From Chryseobacterium sp. JAH (GTDB lineage Bacteria > Bacteroidota > Bacteroidia > Flavobacteriales > Weeksellaceae), in assembly GCF_001507335.1 (NCBI RefSeq), contig NZ_LMAH01000004.1:1-64000 (forward strand): a DNA stretch of 64,000 nucleotides, written 5' to 3'. Shown here piece after piece: positions 42,528 to 52,040 of this stretch. The notes below the pieces were generated by a model that was not told the origin of the DNA, searched no databases, and saw only the letters and a program-made list of their open reading frames with translations. Position 1 is the stretch's first letter; each line of letters opens with the position of its first letter. The translations under genes were made by a program, and so were the position numbers.

Positions 42528-43208
42528 TTATTTCTTTACTTTATATTGATTTCCGGAAATTTTCGTACAGTTTGGTTTTGTTTTACTTATAGTCTCATAA
42601 AGTTCCTTTGTTGATTTTTTTAAATTGAAATTAATATCCTGTACACAATTTTCTCTATAATTGTCCTGCCAAGAATCAGATTCTGTTTTGATTTTTCTTA
42701 AGACAAATTGATTGTTTTTACCAGATACCAAATAACTTTTCTCCAAGTATCCTCTGTCTGGAAATTGTGTGACAATTTCGTATCCATCGTTTAACTCTTT
42801 AATATCTGTAACCTGATTTCCTCCGCCTTCGGAAAAATTAGTAGACTTTAGAGTGAAAATGTAATTATTATTTTTATCACCTAAAAAAATCAATAACTCA
42901 TCACCTGAATAGCGATTATGACTCACAATTTTATCTTTAATTCCATCTTTATTGACATCGAATGTTTTAATAAAATAATTTGCATTATTGCTGTATTGAT
43001 TAAAATTTACTGTACTGACTTTATCATTTTTTTCATTATAATCTGAACTTTTCTTTACATCAAAAACTTCTTTGTATGCAGTATCATTTTTATTAATTGT
43101 TGCAGAAGATGCATAAGTTTTATCTTCTGCAGTATTGTCAACAGTCGTTTTTTTACAAGAAAAGAAAACTACTGAAAAAAATGCTGTATATAAAAATATT
43201 TTCTTCAT
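42528..43208 (-). CDS. Lipoprotein with calcium-site-like repeat, candidate immunity protein
   Basis: 226 residues. Signal MKKIFLYTAFFSVVFFSCKK with lipobox Cys at 18. The centre has KTFDVNKDGIKDKIVSHN, a D-x-N-x-D-G motif found in VCBS/FG-GAP-like Ca2+ sites, followed by GDELLIFLGDKNNNYIF. It sits downstream of the peptidoglycan-hydrolase effector gene. A periplasmic lipoprotein there could protect against self-intoxication; not proven. It resembles the broken lipoprotein gene at 28851-29896. Confidence 0.6.
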   Translation of the reverse strand: MKKIFLYTAFFSVVFFSCKKTTVDNTAEDKTYASSATINKNDTAYKEVFDVKKSSDYNEKNDKVSTVNFNQYSNNANYFIKTFDVNKDGIKDKIVSHNRYSGDELLIFLGDKNNNYIFTLKSTNFSEGGGNQVTDIKELNDGYEIVTQFPDRGYLEKSYLVSGKNNQFVLRKIKTESDSWQDNYRENCVQDINFNLKKSTKELYETISKTKPNCTKISGNQYKVKK

Positions 43209-43306
43209 TGATTTGATTTAATCTAAATCTTTCCTTTGCCTTTTTTTTAATAGCGAATTTATTTCACTTTCGCTTGATCGTCAGTCAAAATACAATTGTA
43301 ATTTAA

Positions 43307-44323
43307 TTACTTATCTTGCCTCAATGTTAGTAAAAAATAATCTGTAACATCCTCAAATTTCATTTCACCAAAATTCTTCACGGTCATTTTCTTCGTGGGT
43401 ATTTCTTTATCAGGATCACGTCTATCAGTATATTCTACATCATATTTATACAAAAAAAGACCATTTAAATATTTAAAAGTGACATATTCTTTGAAGTAGT
43501 AAGTATTATCACAATTATATTTTTCAATTGTAAAATAATTATCTTTCTGTACGATGTCAACTTCTGCTTGAGGACAGTTAGTATTTACTTTTAAGAGTTC
43601 GGAGTTACTTAGTACTTTTTTATCTGATTTTGTCTTTACACTTATCTTCTCATCAAGAATCTGGACATTAAAAAATTCTTCGTTTGAATTGAGCGGTATT
43701 TTTTTTTCTGTTAAACTTTTTCCATTAATATATTCATCAATATCACTATAAGATTTATAAATTAATAAAGATTTTTTTATTGCAAAACTGTTTGAATGGT
43801 GAAATTTATCGTTGATAAATTGTTTTATATTAATGTCGTTATCATTTCTGCTGATTTGAAATGACACTTTAGGATCTTTTATTTTTTCTATTTCTTGTCC
43901 TAAGTCAAAATGAATTTCACCTAAATAATGTACAAAATCATTTTCTACACTATAAGCATGATAAGTCTTATAGGCGTAATCGTCTAGACTTACTAGATAA
44001 ATGTTTTGATTTAAATAATCAAACCTCAGTAAGTCTAACTCTCCAGAATCTAAATCATAATTGGATTTATAAACGTTAAATTTATTATTTCCCGCAAGGC
44101 CAAACAAAGTAAAATCAGCATATTCAATGGTGGTTTCTTTATCTTTAAATTTAAAAATTTTAATTTTATCGCTAATATCTTTATCGACGTACTTCACCTG
44201 TTTGTATTCAGATACATGTACATTTTCTTTATCAGTTTGATAATTATTGTTGTCGGTTATTTTTTTACATGAAAAAAAACTGCTTATCAACAATACTATA
44301 TAAATACATTTTTTCATTTCCAT
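43307..44323 (-). CDS. Lipoprotein next to the peptidoglycan-hydrolase effector, candidate immunity
   Basis: 338 residues. Signal peptide with lipobox (IVLLISSFFSCKK, Cys at about 19). The mature part is beta-rich and hydrophilic with no recognised domain. Its start overlaps the stop of the effector gene by 10 bases, the tightest coupling in the region, which makes it the best candidate for the effector immunity protein. The start may be two codons later at 44317. Function inferred from location only. Confidence 0.6.
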   Translation of the reverse strand: MEMKKCIYIVLLISSFFSCKKITDNNNYQTDKENVHVSEYKQVKYVDKDISDKIKIFKFKDKETTIEYADFTLFGLAGNNKFNVYKSNYDLDSGELDLLRFDYLNQNIYLVSLDDYAYKTYHAYSVENDFVHYLGEIHFDLGQEIEKIKDPKVSFQISRNDNDINIKQFINDKFHHSNSFAIKKSLLIYKSYSDIDEYINGKSLTEKKIPLNSNEEFFNVQILDEKISVKTKSDKKVLSNSELLKVNTNCPQAEVDIVQKDNYFTIEKYNCDNTYYFKEYVTFKYLNGLFLYKYDVEYTDRRDPDKEIPTKKMTVKNFGEMKFEDVTDYFLLTLRQDK

Positions 44324-46767
44324 ACTTTATTCTTAATTTCTTCCTGTTTGCTTTTATCAGCTGCTGTCATTTCAGTTTCAGTTTTAAATTTAAAGTAGAC
44401 CATTGGATTACATTTTCCATTAAGACCGCCAGCACTTCCGACATTATTGACTTCAAAGTGTAAATGAGGATTTCTTGTTTCAAAATTATTTCCATTTCTA
44501 CCAGAAATTCCCGTATATCCAATTACATCATTATGCTCGACGGTTGTTCCGACTTCAAATGTACCAAAACTGCTCAAGTGCATAAATACTAAATAAATAT
44601 CTCCATCATGATTAAACCCTTTGTCTGTAAGTTCACCTTTTTCTGAATATATAGGGACATAATTAGTTTTCAAGGTCTTGAATGTTTCTTTATCAATCAC
44701 TTTTAGGACGATAGTTTTACCAGCTAATGTTGTGGATGTATATACTCTTTCAACTTTGCTTTTTAAACAGGCATAAACGGGAGTTCCCGGAACCGCTAAT
44801 AAATCTGAACCCGAATGATTGGATACACCATCTCTTATCTTTTCACCAAAAGAACCGTGCCAAGGCTTTAGAGCACCTCCCTGAGAGTATAAACAAAGCA
44901 TTGGTTCATCTATAGGAAGTCTCCAATTTCCCGAAGGAGTTGTAGGAGTATTTTCTACAGGGCTGCATTTTGCAACTTGAAAAACCTCATATGTTTTATC
45001 AAAATTTGTCTTTCTTTGATTATAAGTAGAGGTTCCTTCGTTGACTATTCTTGTTATACCATCTACAACTTCTCTACCACCGTTAGATCTTAACTGAAGA
45101 TCTTTCCAATACCAAAATGCCATTGCAGACAATACACTCTCTCTATGATTCAATACACTATCCGGATTATTCACAATATCGAAGTCAAAGCCTTTCCTTA
45201 CCAATCTCCTATTCACCTCAGTATAATTGCTTCGTCCTGTAATTTGTATTATTCCTTTTCCCATAAACTTCCATCCGTCACCTGGGTTTACGTTTCCCAA
45301 TTTGTATCTTGCAGATCTATTTTCATCAGCATACACAAGATTTGCAATTTCTCTGCTGTTTGCAGCTTGTATTCCATTATCGTTATAACGATTTAAATCT
45401 TTACGTCCATAAAGATTTGCCTGCGCATGGTGGGTCTTAAAATAACTAAACGGGCTGCTTGCCCATGTACCTGATGAATAGTGACCTCCATTTACCAAAT
45501 CTTTCACCCATCCAACACCATTCCTAACATAATCACCATCCTTTAGTCTTCTGGCGCTATAGTTAAAACTTTCAGGTTCGTTTAAATTTAAACTTGTACC
45601 TACTTCCGCTAGTACCTGAGCGAAAAAGTGAGCTTTCCTCAAACAAGAGTCTATATTAAATAACTTATTGCCCTCATTAAAAGCATTAATCAAAGCTGTT
45701 TTATTTTCCTCACTTGCTTCAGTAAATATTTGGTCAACTTCCTCTCTAACTAAAATCTTACATCTAGGACACCCATCCTCACTATTGCTCTGCGGGCTTT
45801 GTACAATACTCACCGTTCTTCCACCAGCAGGCTGCTGTGTCGGAGGCTGTGTTGGTTCGATGGTTCCGGAAGATTCTCCCCAATCCCAAAGTTCTAGGTT
45901 ATTCCACCAGTCTGTTACGGTATCAGTAATTCCTTTTTCCTCTTTTTGAGACTGAGGTTTTTCAGCCGCAGGTGAACCTTGAGCTCTCGGTGGCACATTA
46001 TTGGGCGAACTTTGAGATGGCTGAGCCGGCTGGTTATTGTTGGATGATTGTTGTGGTCTTGGCTGAGGTCTTGTTGTCGGAACAGGCAACGGATTGTTGA
46101 CATTCACATTATCTGTAGCATGTTTCCTATTTGAAAAGTATTCTACAGTTACATAAAATTCGAGTTTCTGAGGATCTGTTTCACCCTGCATTGCTTTTTG
46201 CATTAAAGCTCGGGTTAACATAAATTCTGCCACGGCAACTCCGCTTGAGTTAACGGTTGCTTCTTTCGTTTCAATTAAAAGATTGTTGGCATTATGACCA
46301 TCGCCTGCCGCATCATCTTCCCAAAGAGAAAATTTCAGTTTTTGACCAGACAAATTCACGCATTGTGCTCTGGTACGCATCTTTTCGGTGTAACTGAAAA
46401 CTGTTCCGGGCGAATCATCTACATATTGAAGCTCAACTTTATTGATTCTCGGAATAACAACAGGCTGAGGATTAATCTCAATACAAGTAGATCCCGATCC
46501 TTCCGGCTCATAAAGATAAGCTTCCAGACGATACGTATTTCGCTGAGCAACCTCACCGAAGGTAAATGTTCCAGAACCAATTTTCTTGATATTCGTAGTT
46601 GTAAAACTTCCGTTGGTACGTTTTTTAAATAATTCCCAAGTTACACCTGCTGCATTTCGCTGTGCTTGAGGTGTGGCAGGATACCATTCTGTAATGCTAT
46701 ATGTGGTGGCTTCTCCTACTTTTGGGGAAGAATTGCCAGATATTTTTGAAACTCCTCTTTTTGACAT
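44314..46767 (-). CDS. T6SS peptidoglycan effector: GH19 plus M23 peptidase
   Basis: 817 residues. Residues 1-225 are beta-rich Ig-like domains (SITEWYPATPQAQRNAAGVT), and about 225-330 is a Pro/Gln/Ser linker. A glycoside hydrolase 19 domain follows (about 335-595), with KAHFFAQVLAEVGTSLNL carrying the catalytic Glu and FMGKGIIQITGRSNYTEV. The C-terminus (about 610-790) is an M23 endopeptidase with NHSGSDLLAVPGTPV and PHLHFEV zinc motifs. It could cut both glycan and peptide bonds of peptidoglycan. No signal peptide, so delivery with the adjacent PAAR-like protein is likely. Confidence 0.85.
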   Translation of the reverse strand: MSKRGVSKISGNSSPKVGEATTYSITEWYPATPQAQRNAAGVTWELFKKRTNGSFTTTNIKKIGSGTFTFGEVAQRNTYRLEAYLYEPEGSGSTCIEINPQPVVIPRINKVELQYVDDSPGTVFSYTEKMRTRAQCVNLSGQKLKFSLWEDDAAGDGHNANNLLIETKEATVNSSGVAVAEFMLTRALMQKAMQGETDPQKLEFYVTVEYFSNRKHATDNVNVNNPLPVPTTRPQPRPQQSSNNNQPAQPSQSSPNNVPPRAQGSPAAEKPQSQKEEKGITDTVTDWWNNLELWDWGESSGTIEPTQPPTQQPAGGRTVSIVQSPQSNSEDGCPRCKILVREEVDQIFTEASEENKTALINAFNEGNKLFNIDSCLRKAHFFAQVLAEVGTSLNLNEPESFNYSARRLKDGDYVRNGVGWVKDLVNGGHYSSGTWASSPFSYFKTHHAQANLYGRKDLNRYNDNGIQAANSREIANLVYADENRSARYKLGNVNPGDGWKFMGKGIIQITGRSNYTEVNRRLVRKGFDFDIVNNPDSVLNHRESVLSAMAFWYWKDLQLRSNGGREVVDGITRIVNEGTSTYNQRKTNFDKTYEVFQVAKCSPVENTPTTPSGNWRLPIDEPMLCLYSQGGALKPWHGSFGEKIRDGVSNHSGSDLLAVPGTPVYACLKSKVERVYTSTTLAGKTIVLKVIDKETFKTLKTNYVPIYSEKGELTDKGFNHDGDIYLVFMHLSSFGTFEVGTTVEHNDVIGYTGISGRNGNNFETRNPHLHFEVNNVGSAGGLNGKCNPMVYFKFKTETEMTAADKSKQEEIKNKVWK

Positions 46768-46783
46768 CGCAGAAATTTTTAGA

Positions 46784-47287
46784 TTAATAGGCGTCTATTT
46801 CACTTTCAAGAACAGTTTCTTTGAAGTCATTCACATCCACAAGAGGATTCATGTGTCGTACCGTTTTGGCATCGGCGTTTTTCACATTTTGCTTGCTGAT
46901 CTCACCACGCTGACCATGATCTTTGATGGTGATTTTTCCACCTATAGTACATTGAAGCTCTGAAACCTCTGTCACTGCTTTTTTCCCCATAACCATTACT
47001 TTGTCATAGGTTTTTTGCCATTTTCCGGCTGGAGCATAAGAGCACGGAAGATATCCGCTTGAGCTTGGTTTTAGCTTGCATTTTCCGAAACTTGGACCTG
47101 GAGGATTGAATTGAAGATCATCTTCTGTAACCGCTAGATAATCTGCGCTGCCCGCAGCATCATTCCAATAATGTTTTTGATGGGCGGTAACTTTATGCTG
47201 TGGGAACTGATCACCTTGATTACACTGGCACTTCCCTTTCTGTACGACAAAGTGTTTGCCGTCATGAGATGACGATTGTTCGGACAT
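46784..47287 (-). CDS. PAAR-like protein (DUF4280), T6SS spike tip
   Basis: 167 residues. The family pattern is Cys/Gly-rich: HFVVQKGKCQCNQGDQFPQH, then YLPCSYAPAGKWQKTYDKVM and ELQCTIGGKITIKDHGQRGE. DUF4280 proteins cap VgrG or carry effectors in place of canonical PAAR proteins. It lies 16 bases before the GH19/M23 effector gene and shares its promoter. The tail (MNPLVDVNDFKETVLESEID) may contact the effector. Family assignment is good; the tip role is inferred. Confidence 0.8.
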   Translation of the reverse strand: MSEQSSSHDGKHFVVQKGKCQCNQGDQFPQHKVTAHQKHYWNDAAGSADYLAVTEDDLQFNPPGPSFGKCKLKPSSSGYLPCSYAPAGKWQKTYDKVMVMGKKAVTEVSELQCTIGGKITIKDHGQRGEISKQNVKNADAKTVRHMNPLVDVNDFKETVLESEIDAY

Positions 47288-47307
47288 ATTTTGTGATGTT
47301 TGGTAAT

Positions 47308-47315
47308 CAAAGATA
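47308..47315 (-). promoter_or_regulatory. -7 box of the PAAR/effector operon
   Basis: TATCTTTG on the minus strand, 20 bases before the start. A terminator lies just upstream, so this unit is transcribed apart from tssR. Confidence 0.6.
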
Positions 47316-47337
47316 ATAAAAACTTGTTCAACATAAA

Positions 47338-47364
47338 AAAACGGAAAGTTAATTTTCCGTTTTT
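47338..47364 (-). terminator. Terminator after tssR
   Basis: AAAACGGAAA and TTTCCGTTTT form a 10-bp stem around a short loop, ending in T on the minus strand. Confidence 0.75.
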
Positions 47365-47380
47365 AATATGTGATAACTAA

Positions 47381-49780
47381 TTAATGTTGAGTATATTCGG
47401 GCTCTTCTACCGGTAAAGTGGTCGGCATGAAATATTCGTTCAACCAATAGAACTCCTGTCCGTTTTGTTTTATTTGTACAGCAGGATTATTTCGGTAAGT
47501 AAGCATTCTATCGGCAAGATTTTTATAATATTTAAAATAAGTTCTTACCTGATCTTTAATTACAATTTTGGGATTTTTCCAGCCTTTCAATTTATATTTT
47601 GACATCAGCTCTGCTTCAGAATTATCAAAGCCTGTACTGATTCCTACAGCATAAGACATGGGCTGCTCATACAGTTCTCCCTTATCTAAGAATTTCAGTG
47701 TGGGATTATACTTTTTCAGAAGTTTCACATATTCACGAACGGCTCTTTTCTGGCTAAAATCCGTTCTCGCCACGCCCGTTTTTTCGTACACTTCAGAATA
47801 AAATGCTTTTAGCTGATCATATTCAGCCTCAGAAATCAAAATACCTTTTTCCATGCCAGACTTCAGCTCTAGCAGGTCTCTTGGAATATAGCCCGTCGTT
47901 AAAAACGGATTTCCATAATTGATCAACTGTGCTGCAATTCCTGCAGGAACCGGATTTGTCACTCCAGGATACAAATATTTGTATTTAAAATCAACCTCAG
48001 TTCTGCCAGCTCCTACCGATGTTTGAAATCTCTCGTTGAGAGAATTATCGATCTTGGTATTATCAAAAGTAACCTGAGCAATCAAACTGTCAACCGCCTT
48101 TTTCAAAAATCCAGGAGGGGCAATATCACCCTTTTTTGGGAAAATTACAAATCCCGGAGCCATGCTTTGTTTCGGAAAGTCTAATGAATAAAAGCCGGCA
48201 TCACTTTCAATCAAGCTAAAATTATTTCTTATTAAAACATCATTTTGATCGATGATTTTCTGCTTTTTTAATTCGGCTACATTTTTAGCGGTGTTTGTGA
48301 CAATATTTTCTGACATCAAAACAAAATCGTTATACGTATCTGAAGAACGTGAGTTTGTCTGAAACATAATCACTTTTGCCTGCGCCTGAGTTAATGAATT
48401 GATAACGCCATACATATTTCCATTTCTATTGGCAGAAGTCCCCACAGTGATTACGATATTGGTTTCGTCAGGAACTTCAGAAAGTAAATTTCCGGCAGCA
48501 ATTAAACCTTCATTTAAAGGTTGATTCCCACTCGTACTGTGACAGTTCATCTCGTTTATCTTATCATCAATAAATGCTGTAATTTTACTATAATCTTTGC
48601 TTAAAGTTGACGGAGCCACATTTTCTCCACAAGGATTGTTTTTATAAAGTACAACACCATATTTAATTGAATTAAAGTAAGAAGGTTTCTCAAATCTCAA
48701 CTGAAGATCTTCCAATAACGATTTTACAATAGGGGTATAAGGCGCATTAGCTGCACTTACATCCAACACAAAAACAATATTGGCTTTTCTATTCTTTTCA
48801 ATAATTTCTTTGTAGCGATCGAAGCGAATCTTTTCTCCCAAGACATTGGATGCGTAATTTTTGCTGTAATCTAACACATTGGTAAAATACTTTGTTTTGG
48901 TATCTGCCACAACTGTATCATTAAATGCTAAATTAACAGGAAAAATGTTTTCGAGTGGTTTTCTTTTATCAACATCAGTAAGTAAAATTGCAATTCTTTT
49001 TTCTGCATCTTTACCTCCAGGCGAACCTTCATGAATTCCCAAAGCAGTTTCTTTGATTCCTGTAGGATTCTTCATTTTTACCGCCGAGCGTTCTCCCCAA
49101 GCCGAGATCACATCAGAACTCACCCATCCGTAAAGACCTGTGCTGATACTGTCCATATCGATTGACGGTTTTTTGCCCACCAAAAATCTTTTGTTATTTT
49201 CAGCCTGTTTGTAAACATACACCATCTGCCCGTTCGGAATTTTCACATCTGCAGTTTCTATCAGGCTTGGAGAATTAAATACCATGATAGAATCGTTTTT
49301 GTAATATCTTTCAGCGCTTTTGATGACTTCGGGACTGTTTGGAACAACTGCAACGCGCACAGGATATCCCGTTTTTTCACCCTTCAAAGAATTACTCCAC
49401 AGCAGAAGATCTGATTCTGGAATCCAACCATAAGTTTTCACAGATTTTGAAGAAACTTTTTTCATCAAAGCATCAGGAATATACTCGGCAACTTTCACCA
49501 TTCCGTCTCTGTTCTTCAAAACCATTAACGGTTCTAAAAACTTGACTTCTTTATATGATTTTTCATCGTTTTTATCGAGATAGGCCGTGTTTTTCGCTCT
49601 GTCTGAGACTGCAATCCACGGTACAGATTTTTTAGAAAAACCGTCGATAACAGAAGAGTGGTTGATTTGGCCATATTGTTTGGGTTCAGGCGTTTTTTTT
49701 GACGGCAATTTTACCTGACAGCCTGTAAGCAATACCGATAAGCCGATATAATATGCCGCGAGAGGAAATTTATTTTTCAT
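47381..49780 (-). CDS. tssR: T6SS-iii lipoprotein TssR with vWA domain
   Basis: 799 residues. Lipoprotein signal with lipobox VLLTGCQVKL (Cys about 21). SH3-like beta regions cover about 70-240. A von Willebrand A domain near 335-480 includes KANIVFVLDVSAANAPYTPI with a MIDAS-like DVSAA and IVITVGTSANRNGNMYG. The C-terminal part is helical (YVKLLKKYNPTLKFLDKGEL). TssR is specific to Bacteroidota T6SS-iii and is periplasmic, part of the trans-envelope complex that replaces the usual TssJLM. It is 60 bases from the PKD protein gene. Confidence 0.85.
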   Translation of the reverse strand: MKNKFPLAAYYIGLSVLLTGCQVKLPSKKTPEPKQYGQINHSSVIDGFSKKSVPWIAVSDRAKNTAYLDKNDEKSYKEVKFLEPLMVLKNRDGMVKVAEYIPDALMKKVSSKSVKTYGWIPESDLLLWSNSLKGEKTGYPVRVAVVPNSPEVIKSAERYYKNDSIMVFNSPSLIETADVKIPNGQMVYVYKQAENNKRFLVGKKPSIDMDSISTGLYGWVSSDVISAWGERSAVKMKNPTGIKETALGIHEGSPGGKDAEKRIAILLTDVDKRKPLENIFPVNLAFNDTVVADTKTKYFTNVLDYSKNYASNVLGEKIRFDRYKEIIEKNRKANIVFVLDVSAANAPYTPIVKSLLEDLQLRFEKPSYFNSIKYGVVLYKNNPCGENVAPSTLSKDYSKITAFIDDKINEMNCHSTSGNQPLNEGLIAAGNLLSEVPDETNIVITVGTSANRNGNMYGVINSLTQAQAKVIMFQTNSRSSDTYNDFVLMSENIVTNTAKNVAELKKQKIIDQNDVLIRNNFSLIESDAGFYSLDFPKQSMAPGFVIFPKKGDIAPPGFLKKAVDSLIAQVTFDNTKIDNSLNERFQTSVGAGRTEVDFKYKYLYPGVTNPVPAGIAAQLINYGNPFLTTGYIPRDLLELKSGMEKGILISEAEYDQLKAFYSEVYEKTGVARTDFSQKRAVREYVKLLKKYNPTLKFLDKGELYEQPMSYAVGISTGFDNSEAELMSKYKLKGWKNPKIVIKDQVRTYFKYYKNLADRMLTYRNNPAVQIKQNGQEFYWLNEYFMPTTLPVEEPEYTQH

Positions 49781-49840
49781 CTTAATATTCTTTATAAATT
49801 GGTGTATTGTATCAGAAAAAATTCCTGAATAACGATTCGT

Positions 49841-50746
49841 TTATTTACTTTGATTAATGTCTGCCTTCGTTACGCAACCAGCTTCATCATAGTTGAGCTT
49901 TACGGTCTGGATAACCTTATTTTTATCAAACTGAAGACTTGCGCAATACAGATAAAAGTTGTTGATCTTACTATCATTTATCTGTACAATAGAATTTTCA
50001 TTATTACATAAATATTTGCTCAAAAGGTAGTTGTAATGGGTGTTGAAGCTATTTCCATTAGCAATCTGCTGAAGACGATACTTGAAGTCGTTATCTCTTT
50101 CTTCATACGTATTATCTACTGCTGCAGCTTCTTCTACATCATTATATTCAGCAACAATAGTTATTTTGTGTAAGATTGGATTTGTATCAGCATCTGTATG
50201 CAATGTCACGACGTAGGTCCCTGGTTTTTTGTAAGAATAAGTTGCCAATTTTTCTTTTGAATCAATACCAGGATTTTCACCAAAATTCCACGTAAACTGA
50301 GTGGCCTCTGATATCGCTTTAAATGGTACCGTTTCAAACTGCATGGCCTGCACCTGTGCTTCGATAACCGTTGGCACTACTACGCTATCTTTCTGCTGTA
50401 ATTCTCGTCTTCCTGAAACAACAATAGGAAAGGTTTTTGTGTTAACATCATCAATAATAATTGTTACATTATACAAGCCTGGTCTTTTGTAAATATGAAA
50501 ACCTTTGATCTTATCAGAAGTATTTCCGTCTCCAAAATTCCATTTCCTTGTTTTTCCGAATGGCGTCTTATCGGCAAAAAAGAGGCTGTCACCTACCAAA
50601 ACCGGTGATGGATATATATCAACTAAAATATCGTCTGATGAGTGATTAACTTTTTTCTGAAGCCACAATGCAATGAGTGCAGCAACAAGCAATGTAGCTA
50701 TAACACCGATGATGATGTTTTTCTTGTTTTTTTCAAAATAGTTCAT
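49841..50746 (-). CDS. PKD-domain membrane protein of the T6SS-iii envelope complex
   Basis: 301 residues. One N-terminal membrane helix (about 10-30, NIIIGVIATLLVAALIALWL) places the rest outside the inner membrane. Two PKD-like beta domains follow: RKWNFGDGNTSDKIKGFHIY near 62-80 and TQFTWNFGENPG near 155-170. The C-terminus has a conserved helical part with two Cys. It is tightly linked to TssR and the two TssO-like genes, so it is a TssP/TssQ-type component by position; I cannot say which letter applies. Confidence 0.7.
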   Translation of the reverse strand: MNYFEKNKKNIIIGVIATLLVAALIALWLQKKVNHSSDDILVDIYPSPVLVGDSLFFADKTPFGKTRKWNFGDGNTSDKIKGFHIYKRPGLYNVTIIIDDVNTKTFPIVVSGRRELQQKDSVVVPTVIEAQVQAMQFETVPFKAISEATQFTWNFGENPGIDSKEKLATYSYKKPGTYVVTLHTDADTNPILHKITIVAEYNDVEEAAAVDNTYEERDNDFKYRLQQIANGNSFNTHYNYLLSKYLCNNENSIVQINDSKINNFYLYCASLQFDKNKVIQTVKLNYDEAGCVTKADINQSK

Positions 50747-50785
50747 GATAAGTTTTTGTGATGTGTTGTAATATTTGTGTTTTAG

Positions 50786-51304
50786 TTATTTTGACCTCAT
50801 GGCGTTATCCCTGTCAAATAGGCGTTGTTCCTTATTTTTATATCCTACAATACACTCCTGGGTTCTTGCCTGAAAATTTTTTGTGTCTAGCGAAATGTTT
50901 GTTACGGTTCTCTTATCGTTAAAATACATTTCAAAAAATTTAGCAATTTGTGGATAGGCATCAACTCGACTGTCGTCTGTGCTAAATCTCTTTTTTGTAC
51001 CTCGAATGTAATCTGTATTTCTCTCGATATCATGAGCAACCATGACATCCGGAATGTCTGATTTTAACCGGGAAATTTGCGAAAACGTAGTATCTACGAC
51101 TTTTTGAATTTTTTTCTGCTCAGCATCAAACTTCGCCTTTTCTTCCAATCGATCGAGTGAGACAATGTCTGATTCAGAAAATGGTGAATCAAATCTATTC
51201 AGGAAAATAATTCCTAAAAAGATCATTGAAGCAACTAACATGAAAATAAGATAGATAAACTGAAAGCGTTTCTCTTTTTTTGAGAGTGTAATTTGTCCCT
51301 GCAT
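50786..51304 (-). CDS. T6SS-iii transmembrane protein TssO-like (second)
   Basis: 172 residues. A short cytoplasmic N-terminus (LSKKEKRFQF), one membrane helix (YLIFMLVASMIFLGIIFL, about 16-34) and a coiled-coil periplasmic region (LDRLEEKAKFDAEQKKIQKV). This layout is that of TssO. It lies 21 bases from the gene upstream and 39 before the PKD gene. It probably joins the trans-envelope complex of the Bacteroidota T6SS. Confidence 0.75.
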   Translation of the reverse strand: MQGQITLSKKEKRFQFIYLIFMLVASMIFLGIIFLNRFDSPFSESDIVSLDRLEEKAKFDAEQKKIQKVVDTTFSQISRLKSDIPDVMVAHDIERNTDYIRGTKKRFSTDDSRVDAYPQIAKFFEMYFNDKRTVTNISLDTKNFQARTQECIVGYKNKEQRLFDRDNAMRSK

Positions 51305-51325
51305 GATTTGATGTTTATTATTTTT

Positions 51326-51862
51326 TTATCTACGTCTTCTTCCTCCGGAGTAATTTCTGGATGGATCTTTCATGAGTTCCTTGTTGACAGAAGCTACTTT
51401 TTCACTACAACGTATCAGCTCATTGCGCGCAAACTCTTTTTTAGTGGAAACGTCAATAATTTGTGTTTTTAGGTTCAACATCGGGTTGATGTTGTTGAGC
51501 AATGAAGAGTATTGCTTAAAGTCATTTGCACTGTCAGCCCCAATGAATCGTCGCGCTTCGTCAATTTCATCACTAATTTGACCTCGCAATTGAATGTCGT
51601 TGTTGACAACGTTAATATCTAATGATGCAATATGATAATGAATGCTGTCTACCATAATTTTCATCGCTTTTGAACGATTGATAAGCAGTTCATATTGACG
51701 AACTTCTTCTTTCATGCCCATGTGTTGGGTATGGTAACTTTTAAAAAAGAAAAATACAGAACTGAAAGAAATAAGTGATAAGACAACGAATGACAAAATA
51801 AATTTCCAGATACCTATACGGACATCCGATTTATTCAATTTTTTATCTCTATTTGTAGACAT
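51326..51862 (-). CDS. T6SS-iii transmembrane protein TssO/TssP-like (first)
   Basis: 178 residues with one N-terminal membrane helix (IWKFILSFVVLSLISFSSVFF, about 18-38, shown in part) and a coiled-coil periplasmic domain with a conserved ADSANDFKQYSSLLNNI segment. The C-terminus is basic (SGGRRRR). First gene of the envelope-complex operon, so probably TssO itself or its partner TssP; paralogous in layout to the gene at 50786-51304. Confidence 0.75.
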   Translation of the reverse strand: MSTNRDKKLNKSDVRIGIWKFILSFVVLSLISFSSVFFFFKSYHTQHMGMKEEVRQYELLINRSKAMKIMVDSIHYHIASLDINVVNNDIQLRGQISDEIDEARRFIGADSANDFKQYSSLLNNINPMLNLKTQIIDVSTKKEFARNELIRCSEKVASVNKELMKDPSRNYSGGRRRR

Positions 51863-51911
51863 AATTGTGATTTGGTTTGGAATGTGAAAATAGAAAAAAA
51901 TTATTTATTTA

Positions 51912-51919
51912 CAAAATTA
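51912..51919 (-). promoter_or_regulatory. -7 box of the T6SS envelope operon
   Basis: TAATTTTG on the minus strand, 50 bases upstream of the first gene, fits TAnnTTTG. The -33 spacing is not ideal. Confidence 0.4.
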
Positions 51920-51963
51920 AATGCAGGCTTCGTAATCTATTTACAATTTTTTAATATTAAGTT

Positions 51964-51971
51964 TAATTTTG
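51964..51971 (+). promoter_or_regulatory. -7 box of the LuxR-type regulator
   Basis: TAATTTTG overlaps the alternative TTG start at 51969, which argues for the ATG at 52041 as the true start. Confidence 0.5.
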
Positions 51972-52040
51972 AAATCCGAAAGATTTTCATACTTTAGTGA
52001 ACAAAATTTTATTTTACCTCTACCAAATCACAAAAATAAA

